64,000 bases of DNA from Streptomyces sp. NBC_00820 (GTDB lineage: Bacteria > Actinomycetota > Actinomycetes > Streptomycetales > Streptomycetaceae): assembly GCF_036347055.1 (NCBI RefSeq), contig NZ_CP108882.1, forward strand, positions 6,498,001 through 6,562,000, written 5' to 3'. Numbering within the stretch: the stretch's first letter is position 1; the number at the start of each line of letters is the position of its first letter. The position numbers were made by a program, and so were the translations under genes. The notes beneath the pieces were generated by a model. It saw only the letters and a list, made by a program, of their open reading frames with translations, did not search any database and was not told where the DNA came from. Positions 17,761 to 26,618 of the stretch are shown here, in pieces.

Positions 17761-19025
17761 CAGTTCGTCCTCCAGACCGCGACCCGCCAGCGCGACAGCC
17801 AGCCCCACAGCAGACCGGCGACGAAGCCGGTCAGTACCAGCGCGCCCAGCAGCCACCAGCCGCGCCCGAGGCCGAAGGAGGCCACGTCGCTCGCCGGCGA
17901 CGGGCTGTCCACCACGTCGACGGTCAGCTCCAGCGGCATACCCGGCGTGGTCTTCACGCCCGCGGCCGCCGAGAAGGAGTGGGTGACCTGGAGACACACC
18001 GTCTCCGCGGTCGCGGTGTCGTCGTCGTTCTCGGGCCTCGGGTAGCGGAGTCCGGTCGAGACCGCGTCCGTACGGCCGTTGCCCGCGGCCTCGCCGCGCA
18101 CGATCTCCCGGCCCTGCGTGGTCACCGCCCGCAGCAGCACCCCGTAGTTCGGGTTCACGGCCCGGTCGTTCGCCACGCTCACCGAGGCGCGCAGCTCCTT
18201 GCCCGGGGCGACGTCGACCTTGTACCAGCGCTGCTGCCCGAACTCCTCGTGGTCGGTGTACAGCCCGGACTTGAGCGACGGCGCCTGCGCGCACTGGTCG
18301 GCGCCGGTGGTGGCCACCGGGGTCACCACGGGATCGGCCGCCCGGTCCACCAACTGACCGACTCGGTCGCTCAGTTCCTTCTTGTGCTGCACGGAGGTGT
18401 AGGTGCCGCCGGTCGCGTCCGCGATGCAGCTGAGCTGCTCACGGGTCTTGGTGTCCGGCACCAGGCCGAGAGTGTCGATGGTCAGCCCGATGCCCTTGGC
18501 GGCGATCTCGCGGGCGACCTCGCACGGGTCCAGCGGCTGGCAGGTGTCCTCGCCGTCGCTGATCAGGACGATCCGGCGGGTGCCGTCGCCGCCCTGGAGG
18601 TCGCCGGCCGCCTTCAGCAGCGCGGGACCGATCGGCGTCCAGCCGGTCGGCGCCAGCGTGGCCACCGCGGTCTTCGCGTCGGTCCGGTCCAGCGGGCCGA
18701 CCGGGTAGAGCTGAGCGGTGTCCTTGCACCCCGTCTTTCGGTCAATGCCGGGGTAGTTGGCGCCCAGCGTGCGGATACCCAGCTGGACCTCCTCCGGCGT
18801 CGCGTCGAGCACCTCGTTGAACGCCTGCTTCGCCGCGGCCATCCGGGAGCCGCCGTCTATGTCACGCGCACGCATGGAGCCACTGACGTCCAGGACGAGT
18901 TCTACCTTCGGAGCGGGCTGCTGCTCCGTCTCGTCGGCGACAGCTCCGCCAGGGAACGCGATCCCGGCCGCCAGGGCGGCGAGCAGAGCACATATGCCTG
19001 CCGCCAGCCGTTGTCTTCTGATCAT
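17760..19025 (-). CDS. Exported von Willebrand factor A domain protein
   Basis: 421 residues. The signal peptide is MIRRQRLAAGICALLAALAA and the following residues, with a cut near AVADE. The vWA domain starts at KVELVLDVSGSMRARDI (D-x-S-x-S MIDAS motif) and continues through ALLKAAGDLQGGDGTRRIVLISDGEDTC. A beta-rich segment follows (GQQRWYKVDVAPGKELRASVSVANDRAV), then one transmembrane helix (WWLLGALVLTGFVAGLLWGWL) and a basic tail. It is therefore a cell-surface protein, probably binding metal and protein partners. I start it at the ATG complementary to 19023-19025 because the signal peptide begins there. Confidence 0.85.
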   Translation of the reverse strand: MIRRQRLAAGICALLAALAAGIAFPGGAVADETEQQPAPKVELVLDVSGSMRARDIDGGSRMAAAKQAFNEVLDATPEEVQLGIRTLGANYPGIDRKTGCKDTAQLYPVGPLDRTDAKTAVATLAPTGWTPIGPALLKAAGDLQGGDGTRRIVLISDGEDTCQPLDPCEVAREIAAKGIGLTIDTLGLVPDTKTREQLSCIADATGGTYTSVQHKKELSDRVGQLVDRAADPVVTPVATTGADQCAQAPSLKSGLYTDHEEFGQQRWYKVDVAPGKELRASVSVANDRAVNPNYGVLLRAVTTQGREIVRGEAAGNGRTDAVSTGLRYPRPENDDDTATAETVCLQVTHSFSAAAGVKTTPGMPLELTVDVVDSPSPASDVASFGLGRGWWLLGALVLTGFVAGLLWGWLSRWRVAVWRTN

Positions 19026-19283
19026 CGGTGGATCGTATTGATCGCACACGCCGGGTGCCAAACGCGGGCAGCGGCAGGCGGCGGACGCGATGCTGTCGGA
19101 CTGCGTCGCCGTTTGCCGTCGCGCGCCCGCAACCTCCATGCGCGGGCCCTCGTGCCGTCGGCAGGGCGCTCGCGCGTGCGGAACACGGTTCTGCCCCAAG
19201 GGACTTCGGTCACCGGCCGACTCCTCATCGCGGGCGACCGTAACCACGCCGACCGAAGGCGGGGGAGTCGATGCGCAGGTCGA

Positions 19284-19348
19284 GGACCACGTCAGGACCA
19301 CGTCAGGACCGCGTCGAGGACCACGTCAGGACCGCGTCGAGGACCGCG
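19284..19348. repeat. Short tandem repeats of 11-12 bp
   Basis: Five and a half units alternate between GGACCACGTCA and GGACCGCGTCGA in the 19026-19371 intergenic stretch, just beyond the end of the siderophore synthetase gene. The rest of that 346-base gap holds no gene I can support; it must contain the promoter of the vWA operon. Confidence 0.85.
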
Positions 19349-19371
19349 CGGTGCGCGACGGTGACGCCGTA

Positions 19372-20934
19372 TCAGTCCAGAAAGGCCTGCGGGTTGGGCA
19401 GGTCCGTCCACTGGTCGCCCGGGGTTTCGGGGGAGAGGCGCATCAGGGTCAATGCCTTTGCGGGCAGGGGGCCTTCGCGCAAGGCGGTGAGGTCCGGGGT
19501 GTGGGGGAGGTCCGGCAGGGCGGCGCTGAGCGCCGCGCCCAGGGCTGGACCGGAGCCCGCCGTGCCGGCGAGCGCGCCCGCCACCAGGGAGCCGAACAGC
19601 TTGCGACGCAGGGTGGTCTCGTCGTCGGTGATCAGACGGCCGGTCAGGGCAGGCGAGGTGATGCCGTGGCGGGCCAGCCGCTCGGGGCTGATGCGGATGT
19701 CGGCGAGGTCGCGGTAGACGAGCCGGAGCGGGGTGCCGTCGGCGGCGGAGAGGATCACCAGCAGGTTCTGGCCGTGCGCCTCCAGCGCGACGCCCAGGTC
19801 GAGCAGGCGCAGGCCGGCCGTGAGGGCCAGGCGGGTGAAGGCGGCCAGCCAGGCGGGGGAGTCCGGGAGCCGGGTGGTGGCGAGGGCGGCGACGGGCAGG
19901 ACACGCTCGCCCGGCCCCGCGTACTCCTCGGGCGACTCCCGCAGCAGCGCCGCCAGGTCGGGGGAGTGGGCCGTGACCGCGCCCAGGGTGCGGGTGACGT
20001 GCACGAGCCCGCCCGTGCGCGCCGCCAGCTCCGTCGCGAACGAGGACAGGGCCGCCGACGCCTCGACGGAGTACACGGAGATGTCCCGCACCGAGGAGGT
20101 CAGCCGGGCGCTCAACGCGGTCTTCACGTGCGGGCCTTCGGGCAGCGCCAGCGTGCGCAGCGACATCAGCGGGTGCGCCGGACGCCAGGGGGCGTACGAC
20201 CGCTTGAGCACATGCGCCGCCTGCCAGGGATGCACCGGCACCAACAGCCGTTCCCCGTCCCGCAGTTCCTCCGGCCACTCCCCGGACACCAGGCACTCCG
20301 TCACCGGTACCGGCACCGTGCCGAGCACCACCACCGGACCGTGCTCCGGTCCGTACGCCAGCTGGTCCGCCACCGAGAACCCGGGCCGGGAACGGCAGTT
20401 GGGGTGGAACGGATGCCCGTCGACCACCCGCTGCTCCCACTCCCAGTCCCGCTCCGGCCACGCCTCCCCGCGACCTGCCTCCGTACGATCCGCCTCCGTA
20501 CGACCTGCCTCCGTACGTTCCGCCTCCGAACGACCCGCGCCCGCCCGCGACAGCGCCAGCGAGGCCACACTGCCCGCGAGTTCCACCGCGAAGGAGGCCG
20601 CGTGCGGCACCGCGAGGTCGGTCATCAGCAGCGCCGGATCGTCGTACCGCTCCCGGTCCAGGCGCACGGCGGTGACACGGTCGCCGGTGGCGTACGGGTC
20701 GGTGTGCGGCCCGTACAGACTCCGGCCGTCGGCGAGGCGCAGGGCGAGGCCGTGCGCGCCCCGGGACCGGCCGGAGATCCACGGCAGCGGCTCATGGACG
20801 AGCGCCCGCCACAGTCGCGTCAGCACCGCCGCGCGAGCGCCCGGCAGCGCGGCCCGGTACCGGTCGAGCAGGCCGGGCCGTACAGCGGCGAGCTCCTCGG
20901 CCACCTCGGCCTCGGCGGTGCGAGAGTGGTACAC
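19372..20934 (-). CDS. NIS siderophore synthetase (IucA/IucC family)
   Basis: A 520-residue NRPS-independent siderophore synthetase, which condenses a carboxylate (often citrate or a succinyl group) with an amine or hydroxylamine through an acyl adenylate. Motifs: DGHPFHPNCRSRPGF (ATP-binding HP-x-HP...R), VPVHPWQ, KTALSARLTSSVRDIS, GVALEAHGQNLLV and LVYRDLADIRI. The FhuF-like/ferric-reductase-type C-terminal region is present. Near residues 135-155 four 15-bp repeats add R-T-E-A-G/D units. The GTG start has GAGGAGACGACC before it. It is divergent from a second synthetase. No transporter, monooxygenase or decarboxylase sits beside them. Confidence 0.9.
   Translation of the reverse strand: MYHSRTAEAEVAEELAAVRPGLLDRYRAALPGARAAVLTRLWRALVHEPLPWISGRSRGAHGLALRLADGRSLYGPHTDPYATGDRVTAVRLDRERYDDPALLMTDLAVPHAASFAVELAGSVASLALSRAGAGRSEAERTEAGRTEADRTEAGRGEAWPERDWEWEQRVVDGHPFHPNCRSRPGFSVADQLAYGPEHGPVVVLGTVPVPVTECLVSGEWPEELRDGERLLVPVHPWQAAHVLKRSYAPWRPAHPLMSLRTLALPEGPHVKTALSARLTSSVRDISVYSVEASAALSSFATELAARTGGLVHVTRTLGAVTAHSPDLAALLRESPEEYAGPGERVLPVAALATTRLPDSPAWLAAFTRLALTAGLRLLDLGVALEAHGQNLLVILSAADGTPLRLVYRDLADIRISPERLARHGITSPALTGRLITDDETTLRRKLFGSLVAGALAGTAGSGPALGAALSAALPDLPHTPDLTALREGPLPAKALTLMRLSPETPGDQWTDLPNPQAFLD
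20477..20536. repeat. In-frame 15-bp minisatellite, 4 units
   Basis: Four 15-bp units of consensus GCCTCCGTACGAYCY lie inside the minus-strand siderophore synthetase and encode R-T-E-A-G/D/E. Copy changes keep the frame. Confidence 0.9.
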
Positions 20935-21097
20935 GGTCGTCTCCTCGGGGACGTGCAGGCAGCAGGCGGCTCAGGGCACGATTGTCGGATACGGCAGACA
21001 TACTGGTCGCGACCGGCCCCCCGGACGACGCCGGAGCCGATCGGCGCATCGGCCCCGGGCGGCCAAGAACCACGACCGACTCCCCCGACGAGAACGA

Positions 21098-22624
21098 ATG
21101 GACCGCGTGGACCTCAAGCCCCCCACCGACGCCGCCGGCCGCCCCACCGACGACATCGGCCGGCGCGCAGACGCCTACGCCGCCGCGCCCCTGCTCAACT
21201 GCCTGCTGCGCGAAGTGGCCCAGCCGCTCCCGGACGCCGCCGGGGACCGGCCCGTCCACCGGCTGCCCGGCACCGGCCGGCTGCTGCGGGTGCGCGCCGG
21301 GCGGCGTCCCGCCGACCCCGAGGTGCACGTCGGCGGCGCCTGGCAGCGGATCGGCCACACCGAACTGGTCAAACTGGTCGCCGAGGAACTGCGCCGGCAC
21401 ACCGGACAGCCGAACGGCGACCTGCCCGCCGAGATGATCGACAGCCGGGACACCGTCGCCGCGCTGCTCACCGCCCGCGCCCGGACGACCGCGCCCGAGG
21501 ACCCGTACGTGCGCTCCGAGCAGTCCCTGATCACCGGCCACCCCTACCACCCGGCCCCCAAGGCGCGCGGCGGCGGCCCGGTCGCGGCCTGGCTGCCGTA
21601 CGCCCCGGAGGCGCACGCCCGCTTCCCGCTGGTGCTGCTCGGCGTCCGCGAGGACCAGGTCGCCGAGGAGGGCGACACCCGCGCCCTGGACGCCCTCGGC
21701 ACCGCCCCGCCCGGCTACCGGCTGCTGCCCGCCCACCCCTGGCAGCTCGACCTCCTCGCCCGCGACCTCGCGCCGGCCTTCGCCGACGGGCGCCTGCTGC
21801 GACTGGGCACCACGGAGTACGACGTGTGGCCGACGGCGGCGGTACGCACGGTGTACGAACCCGCGCGCGACATGTTCCTGAAGTTCAGCCTCGATGTGCG
21901 CATCACCAACGACATCCGCCGGCTGTGGCGCCACGACCTGCGCAGACTGTGCCGCACCGATACGGCGGCCCGTACCGCCTTCGGGGCCATGGGGGGACCC
22001 GCGGCCTGGCTCAGCGACCGCGGCTACCGCACCGCGGCCTTCGCCTTCGAGGAGCTCGCCGTCCTCACCCGCGACGGCCTTCGCGGCCACCTGCTGCCCG
22101 GCGCCACCCCACTGCTCGCGGCCGGTCTCGCGGAGGACTTCGAGGGCAGCCCGCTGACCGCCGCACCCGATCCGGACGCCTGGTGGGAGGCGTACCTGCG
22201 GCAGGTGGTCCCTCCCGTCCTCACGGCGTTCGGGGACCACGGGGTGGTCCTGGAGGCGCACCTGCAGAACTCCCTGGTCGCCGTGGACGCGTCCGGCATG
22301 CCCGTGCAGGCGCTGTTCCGTGACGCGGAGGGCACCAAGCTGCTGCCCGAGGTCTCCCGGGCCGCCGGCTGGGAGCGGCTGGTGTACTGCCTGGTCGTCA
22401 ACCACCTCAGCGAGATCGCCGCCGCCCTCGCCGAACACCACCCCGGACTCGACCCCTGGCCGGCCGTGCGCCGCGAGCTGGCCCGGCACGGCCTGCCCGA
22501 GATCCCCGCCCTGCTCGCCGCGCCCACCCTGCCCGGCAAGACCAACCTGCTGCTGCGCTGGACCGGCGCGGACGGCGCCGACGCCCGCTACCTGCCGCTG
22601 CCCAACCCCCTGGCCACCGGCTGA
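21098..22624 (+). CDS. NIS siderophore synthetase (IucA/IucC family)
   Basis: A 508-residue second NIS synthetase. Motifs: LITGHPYHPAPKARGG, LLPAHPWQLDLL, MFLKFSLDVRITNDIRRLWRHDL, VVLEAHLQNSLVAV, ALFRDAEGTKLL, and a C-terminal GKTNLLLRW. I chose the ATG at 21098 because the upstream codons lack family sequence. It diverges from the synthetase at 20934. I looked for an iron-box type repeat in the 163-base gap and did not see a convincing one. Two divergent synthetases suggest an assembly needing two condensations; the product is unknown. Confidence 0.9.
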   Translation: MDRVDLKPPTDAAGRPTDDIGRRADAYAAAPLLNCLLREVAQPLPDAAGDRPVHRLPGTGRLLRVRAGRRPADPEVHVGGAWQRIGHTELVKLVAEELRRHTGQPNGDLPAEMIDSRDTVAALLTARARTTAPEDPYVRSEQSLITGHPYHPAPKARGGGPVAAWLPYAPEAHARFPLVLLGVREDQVAEEGDTRALDALGTAPPGYRLLPAHPWQLDLLARDLAPAFADGRLLRLGTTEYDVWPTAAVRTVYEPARDMFLKFSLDVRITNDIRRLWRHDLRRLCRTDTAARTAFGAMGGPAAWLSDRGYRTAAFAFEELAVLTRDGLRGHLLPGATPLLAAGLAEDFEGSPLTAAPDPDAWWEAYLRQVVPPVLTAFGDHGVVLEAHLQNSLVAVDASGMPVQALFRDAEGTKLLPEVSRAAGWERLVYCLVVNHLSEIAAALAEHHPGLDPWPAVRRELARHGLPEIPALLAAPTLPGKTNLLLRWTGADGADARYLPLPNPLATG

Positions 22625-22644
22625 CCTGAATTACGCTGGCCGGT

Positions 22645-22770
22645 GTGCTGCGCGATGTGACTGCCGTTCGATACGTGACCCCCCTCAGGTCGGGCGGCTC
22701 CGTGCCCGGAGTCGTCGAGGCCGACGACCTGGGGACGTACGTCGTGAAGTTGTCCATGGGGTGGCGCTGA
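22645..22770 (+). pseudogene. 5' stub of the HipA-like kinase gene, cut by the element
   Basis: A 41-codon frame from a GTG reads VLRDVTAVRYVTPLRSGG, then SVPGVVEADDLGTYVVK, and then diverges to LSMGWR and stops. It aligns residue for residue with the start of the intact gene at 36812 (MLKEVTVTRYIAPLREGG, SLPALVEADDLGTYVVK), with about three quarters identity. The homology ends at the ACGTACGTCGT block. I interpret it as the original 5' end of the host gene, separated from its body by the inserted element. Confidence 0.88.
22735..22745 (+). other. Predicted left attachment core (attL)
   Basis: ACGTACGTCGT is the longest uninterrupted identity between the left stub and the gene at 36812. It is followed by one mismatch and then AAGTT in both copies. 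Sequence to the left belongs to the host gene and sequence to the right to the element. The 8-bp palindrome ACGTACGT within it is typical of crossover cores. Confidence 0.6.
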
Positions 22771-22888
22771 CCTGCGGTATTGCAGCAATCCGAATTGCTG
22801 ACCTGCACGGATGCTCCTTTCGGAGCGTTTCAGGTTCGTGCTGCTTTATGTAGCCAATCCTCCCCACGCGCTCCCCAGCGGCGCGAAC

Positions 22889-22909
22889 ACTCCCCGGATT
22901 CTCCCCAGG
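22889..22909 (+). repeat. Left copy of the element-end repeat (possible integrase arm site)
   Basis: A 21-bp stretch with core CTCCCCGGATTCTCCCC differs by one base from 36706-36726 at the right end. Further CTCCCCA boxes sit just to the left (22853-22878). Paired repeats near each att site are what a tyrosine integrase's arm-type sites look like. The remaining part of the 22771-23323 gap shows no gene; near 23250-23330 there are short CGGGTCTCGGA-like direct repeats. Confidence 0.6.
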
Positions 22910-23323
22910 GGAGGCCGACGTCACCAGCGGCGATGAGACGACAAGCCCACCCTGTCGTAGGCACGCTGAGTGACTTCCGTGGGGCCTGAGCCATGGGTCG
23001 AGCAGCATGGCCTGCGCCGACTGGGGGGCGCGCGTTGCGGTCGGCGACCTGGAGAGTGCTTCTTCCCGTGCAGCCAACAGGACCCTAGACAAGTCCCATC
23101 GTTGCAGGTCAGGAGCACTCTCCGCTTATTTGATCAAGCATCGGACAACCCGCGGCGTGAAAGCGCGAGGCTAAACCCCTCGGCACAGATGACACGACCG
23201 CACGCAGTGACCGACGCCGTCACCGCGGGTCGTGATCAGCGGGGCGACCCGCGCAGGGTTCGAGTTCGGGCCCGGTCTGGGATCGGGTCTCGGAACGGGT
23301 CTCGGACTGGGATTCGGGTCGGG

Positions 23324-24322
23324 TCATGCGGGCTCTGCCGATGGTGTGAGCAGTGCGTCCGCGATGGACGTGCGGGCGTAGAGCACCGAGCGGCCGCTGC
23401 GGTGGGCGGTGACGAGCCCCGCGTTGCGCAGGGCGGTGAGGTGCTGGGAGACACCGGCGGCGGACAGGCCGCTGTGCTGGGCGAGTTGGGTGGTGGAGGA
23501 CGGGGTGTCGAGTTCGGCGAGGAGCAGGGTGCGGGAGCGGCCGAGGACGACGGCGACCGCGTCGGTGGCGCTGGTGGCCCTTGGCTCCCACAGGTTGCCG
23601 ATGCCCCGTGCGGGATAGGCGAGTTGGGGTGGGTCGGGCGAGACCGCGCGGGTCATGACACGCGGCCAGGCGAACGTCGAGGGGACGAGCAGCAGCCCCG
23701 AGCCGGCCTCGTCGCGGGTCAGCGCACAGTGGCGCCGGACGAGGTGCAGGGTGCCGTCGTCCCACCGTACGGTCTCGTGGAGTTCGCTCAGAACGCGGGC
23801 GGAGCCGTGCTCGGCCACCTGCCGGGCGCGATGGAAGACGTCGGCCTCCAGGAGCTTGCGGATGCGGGCCCAGTAGGGGGCGAGGGCGAGCTCCCAGTAG
23901 CACTCGATCTCGGCGGCGACCTTCTCCAGGGTCGCCTCGGGGGCTTCGTCGAGGAGCCTGAGCCGGGGGGAGGGGCGGTCGGTGCGCTCGACTCCGAGCA
24001 TCTCCAGGTCCTTGCGCACCTGCGCGGGTGTGGTCCGTCGGATCGCGTCCAGTTCGGCGACGAGGGTGGGGAAGGGGCTGGCAGGGGTCGGGTTGAGGAA
24101 GTCCGCGAGATAGCCGCGGGCGGGGACGAGCTCGGCCAGCCAGCCGCGGTCGAGCCCGGCGTGGACGAGGCGGGGCCGCACCTGTGCCGCCCACCGCCGG
24201 TGCAGCGGAGGGTCGTTGGCATCCTGGAGCAGCCGGAAGCTGGTGACGACCTCCCACATGGGGGAAACCGCGAACCGGGTCTGCGCCAGGTCCGCCGCGG
24301 AGAAGCTGAGTCCCGATTTCAT
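23324..24322 (-). CDS. ArsR-type winged-helix regulator with DUF5937
   Basis: 332 residues. The N-terminal two thirds (FSAADLAQTRFAVSPMWEVVTSFRLL...LNPTPASPFPTLVAELDAIRRTTPAQVRKDLE) matches the DUF5937 sensor-like region. The C-terminal 90 residues are an ArsR winged helix: RSRTLLLAELDTPSSTTQLAQHSGLSAAGVSQHLTALRNAGLVTAHRSGRSVLYARTSIADAL. No metal-binding Cys motif is seen in the recognition helix. It diverges from the MFS exporter at 24409, so repression of that transporter is likely. This is the first cargo gene of the element. Confidence 0.88.
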   Translation of the reverse strand: MKSGLSFSAADLAQTRFAVSPMWEVVTSFRLLQDANDPPLHRRWAAQVRPRLVHAGLDRGWLAELVPARGYLADFLNPTPASPFPTLVAELDAIRRTTPAQVRKDLEMLGVERTDRPSPRLRLLDEAPEATLEKVAAEIECYWELALAPYWARIRKLLEADVFHRARQVAEHGSARVLSELHETVRWDDGTLHLVRRHCALTRDEAGSGLLLVPSTFAWPRVMTRAVSPDPPQLAYPARGIGNLWEPRATSATDAVAVVLGRSRTLLLAELDTPSSTTQLAQHSGLSAAGVSQHLTALRNAGLVTAHRSGRSVLYARTSIADALLTPSAEPA

Positions 24323-24408
24323 GCGCCGTCACCCTCCCTGTACCGCCGATGGATTCGGTCTGAGCTTAATCAATGGATCGCCGGCAGGGAGGGGAGCAGT
24401 CTCCTCGC

Positions 24409-25743
24409 ATGCTCTCCACCTTCCGCGGACTCCCGCGCACCGTCTGGACCGTCTTCGCCGGCACGGTCATCAACCGGCTCGGCTTCATGGTCACGCCCTT
24501 CCTGGTTTTCTTCCTCGCCGCACGCGGAGTCACGGGAACCGAAACCCCGTACGTCCTCGGCGCGTTGGGCGCCGGCAACCTGCTCGGCCCGGCGCTCGGT
24601 GGCGTGCTCGCCGACCGCATCGGGCGCCGTCCCACTATGCTCATCGGGCTCCTCGGTGCGGCCTCGGCCCAGGGTGTGCTCTTCGTGGCGCCGGGCGTGT
24701 GGACGATGGCCGCCGCGGCGCTGGTGATCAGCGCCGCGGGCATGATGGTGCCGCCCGCGGCCTACGCGCTCATGGCCGACGCCGTCGACGCGGAGCGCAG
24801 GCAGCGCGCGTACGCCTTGTTCGGCTGGGGCGTCAACATCGGTACGGCCGTGGCGGGTGTGCTCGGCGGCCTCCTCGCCGCGCACGGGTACTGGCTGCTG
24901 TTCGCGGTCGACGCCGGCACGATGCTGACCTACGCCATCGTGGTCGCGACCCGGTTGAGCGAACCGCCTCGCGTGGCAACCCAGGCGGAGGAAAAGGACG
25001 GCATCGGCTACGGAGTCGTCCTCCGGGACCCCCTGGCGCTCGCGCTGCTTCCCCTCTTCGGTGTCCAGCTCTTCGTCTACTCCCTCACCGAGGTCGCCCT
25101 TCCGCTCGCCATCCACGACAGCGGCCTCTCCCCGGCGGTGTACGGCGCGATGGCGGCGGTCAACGCGGTCCTGGTGGTTGCGCTCCAGCCCTTCGTGACC
25201 GCCCGGCTGGCCCGGTTGCCCCAGCTTCCGGTCCAGTGCGCGGGCAGTGTGCTGATCGCCACGGGTGTGGCTCTGACCGGTCTCGCGGGCGGCGTCGTCG
25301 GCTACACCGTGTCGGTGGTCGTCTGGTCCCTGGGCGAGGTGGCCGTCGCGGGCATTGCCGCCGCCGTCGTCGCCAATCTCGCGCCGGCCCACGCCCGGGG
25401 CCGCTACCAGGGCGCCTTCAGCTGGACCTGGGGCGTCGCCCGCTTCGCCGCCCTCACCCTCGGCGTCTCCCTGTACACGGGTCTCGGCCCGGCGGTCCTG
25501 TGGTGGACGGCCCTGGTCGCCGGCACCCTCACCGCGCTCGGCACCCTGGCCCTCGCGGGCCGGGTCGCCGACCACACTCAGGCCGCCGCTGCTCAGCAGC
25601 CGACGAAGACGGAAGCGGCGGAAGACGCGGAGGAGGACGCGGTGGACGGATCCATGGCCGCAGCCGTGGCCGCAAGCACGGGCGGAGAGGCCGTGGCGGT
25701 CGGCTCCGGGTGCGGGAAGCAGGCCGGGCCGAAGGGCCGGTAG
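24409..25743 (+). CDS. MFS exporter (drug-resistance type)
   Basis: About 444 residues with 12 predicted membrane segments. The motif between TM2 and TM3, GGVLADRIGRRPTML, is the MFS motif A, and GWGVNIGTAVAGVLGGLL resembles the antiporter motif C. I place the start at ATG 24409 (MLSTFRGLPRTVWTVF), preceded at a distance by GGGAGGGG; an in-frame ATG at 24373 is possible. The tail is hydrophilic and rich in Glu and Ala. It pairs with the divergent ArsR/DUF5937 gene, a common regulator-efflux arrangement. The substrate is unknown. Confidence 0.9.
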   Translation: MLSTFRGLPRTVWTVFAGTVINRLGFMVTPFLVFFLAARGVTGTETPYVLGALGAGNLLGPALGGVLADRIGRRPTMLIGLLGAASAQGVLFVAPGVWTMAAAALVISAAGMMVPPAAYALMADAVDAERRQRAYALFGWGVNIGTAVAGVLGGLLAAHGYWLLFAVDAGTMLTYAIVVATRLSEPPRVATQAEEKDGIGYGVVLRDPLALALLPLFGVQLFVYSLTEVALPLAIHDSGLSPAVYGAMAAVNAVLVVALQPFVTARLARLPQLPVQCAGSVLIATGVALTGLAGGVVGYTVSVVVWSLGEVAVAGIAAAVVANLAPAHARGRYQGAFSWTWGVARFAALTLGVSLYTGLGPAVLWWTALVAGTLTALGTLALAGRVADHTQAAAAQQPTKTEAAEDAEEDAVDGSMAAAVAASTGGEAVAVGSGCGKQAGPKGR

Positions 25744-25942
25744 GTGTGTACGAGGGCCATGAGGCGAGCGTGTCATGGTTGGCTGCGAACTGCAGCACTC
25801 GGGCGGCAGCGCGGAGTTCGGGCGGAGGCCCCGAAGCTTTCGGGCGCCGGTCCGAACTCAGATGCTTGGGTGCTTTGGCCGGTCGCTAACTGGTAGTGCC
25901 GAGCGAGCACGCCAGATCCAGACCGACGCTGTGCAGCCTGCG

Positions 25943-26009
25943 AGCGCCCTGCTTGCCGAGTAGGGCGCTGCCTGTGGCCCCGTGGTATCCCCCCGTTCGC
26001 GGGGCCACA
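25943..26009. other. Two consecutive inverted repeats after the MFS gene
   Basis: Hairpin one has an 8-bp stem (AGCGCCCT with AGGGCGCT, 25943-25969, 11-nt loop). Hairpin two has a 10-bp stem (TGTGGCCCCG with CGGGGCCACA, 25973-26009, 17-nt loop). They may form a terminator region 200 bases after the MFS stop. The rest of the 25744-26202 stretch holds no gene I can support. Confidence 0.45.
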
Positions 26010-26202
26010 CTGCTGGTAGGCCAGGGGGCCGTCGCCCAGTATGCGAAGCACGAGAGTCCGCCCTCGTCATGCCAGAGCGGGTCCTCGACACTCGGAGGCC
26101 GAGGGCCGGCGTGCCCCACCGGATATTCCGCTCTCGAATGGTCCTGGTGCCCGGCCGGTGTCACCCTGAAGGGGTGATGGCGGAGGTACTGCTCCGGTCG
26201 TC

Positions 26203-26406
26203 GTGCACCGGCCCTCGGTGGCGGGTGGCCGGCGCGTCACATTGCGCACTCGTGGGTACGACGATCACCTTGGCACGGCCTATTCGGGCCACGATCTGAT
26301 CGTCTTCCTTGAGGCTGCGGGCCATCGCAGACCCCGATTGGCTGCTAGAGGTCTGCGATGGGTTGAGTGGTCCGGTCGCCCAGCGCATGAGTGGCAGGCG
26401 GCCTGA
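26203..26406 (+). CDS. Small hypothetical protein (possible)
   Basis: A 67-codon frame from a GTG. The part RRVTLRTRGYDDHLGTAYSGHDLIVFLEAAG, followed by VEWSGRPAHEWQAA, has the D-x-x-x-FL-x-x-AG...VEW-x-G...EW layout also seen in the small protein at 4069-4302, so it may be a real small protein or the remnant of one. The ribosome site is poor, and the start could be the GTG at 26218. It lies between the MFS and STAND genes in the element. Confidence 0.4.
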   Translation: MHRPSVAGGRRVTLRTRGYDDHLGTAYSGHDLIVFLEAAGHRRPRLAARGLRWVEWSGRPAHEWQAA

Positions 26407-26618
26407 CGCCGCGGTACGCCTCAGCCGTCAGTGTCCCGCTCGTCTTCTTCCGGGAGCCGTGAACGCCTTGAGCGATTGCGTCGTGAGTGGTCTGCGCAGA
26501 TCCTTTGGGATGCTTGTTCGCTGAAGCGGTCCGCGGTTGACCGGGCAACCTCTGCTGCGCGCCGATCGGAAGCCGATAGTGTGGAGCGAGCCGAATCAGG
26601 GCCGTTCAAGGGGGCTGA

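Noticed and set aside
20935..21097. Iron-box (DmdR-type) operator between the siderophore synthetases
   Set aside because: No TTAGGTTAGGCTCACCTAA-like repeat can be seen.
22600..22800. tRNA gene as the integration target of the element
   Set aside because: No cloverleaf or tRNA 3' end is seen at either end; the homologous junction is in a protein-coding gene.
25773..26164. Minus-strand frames after the MFS gene, as a transposase remnant
   Set aside because: No transposase motif or terminal inverted repeats; I could not support it.
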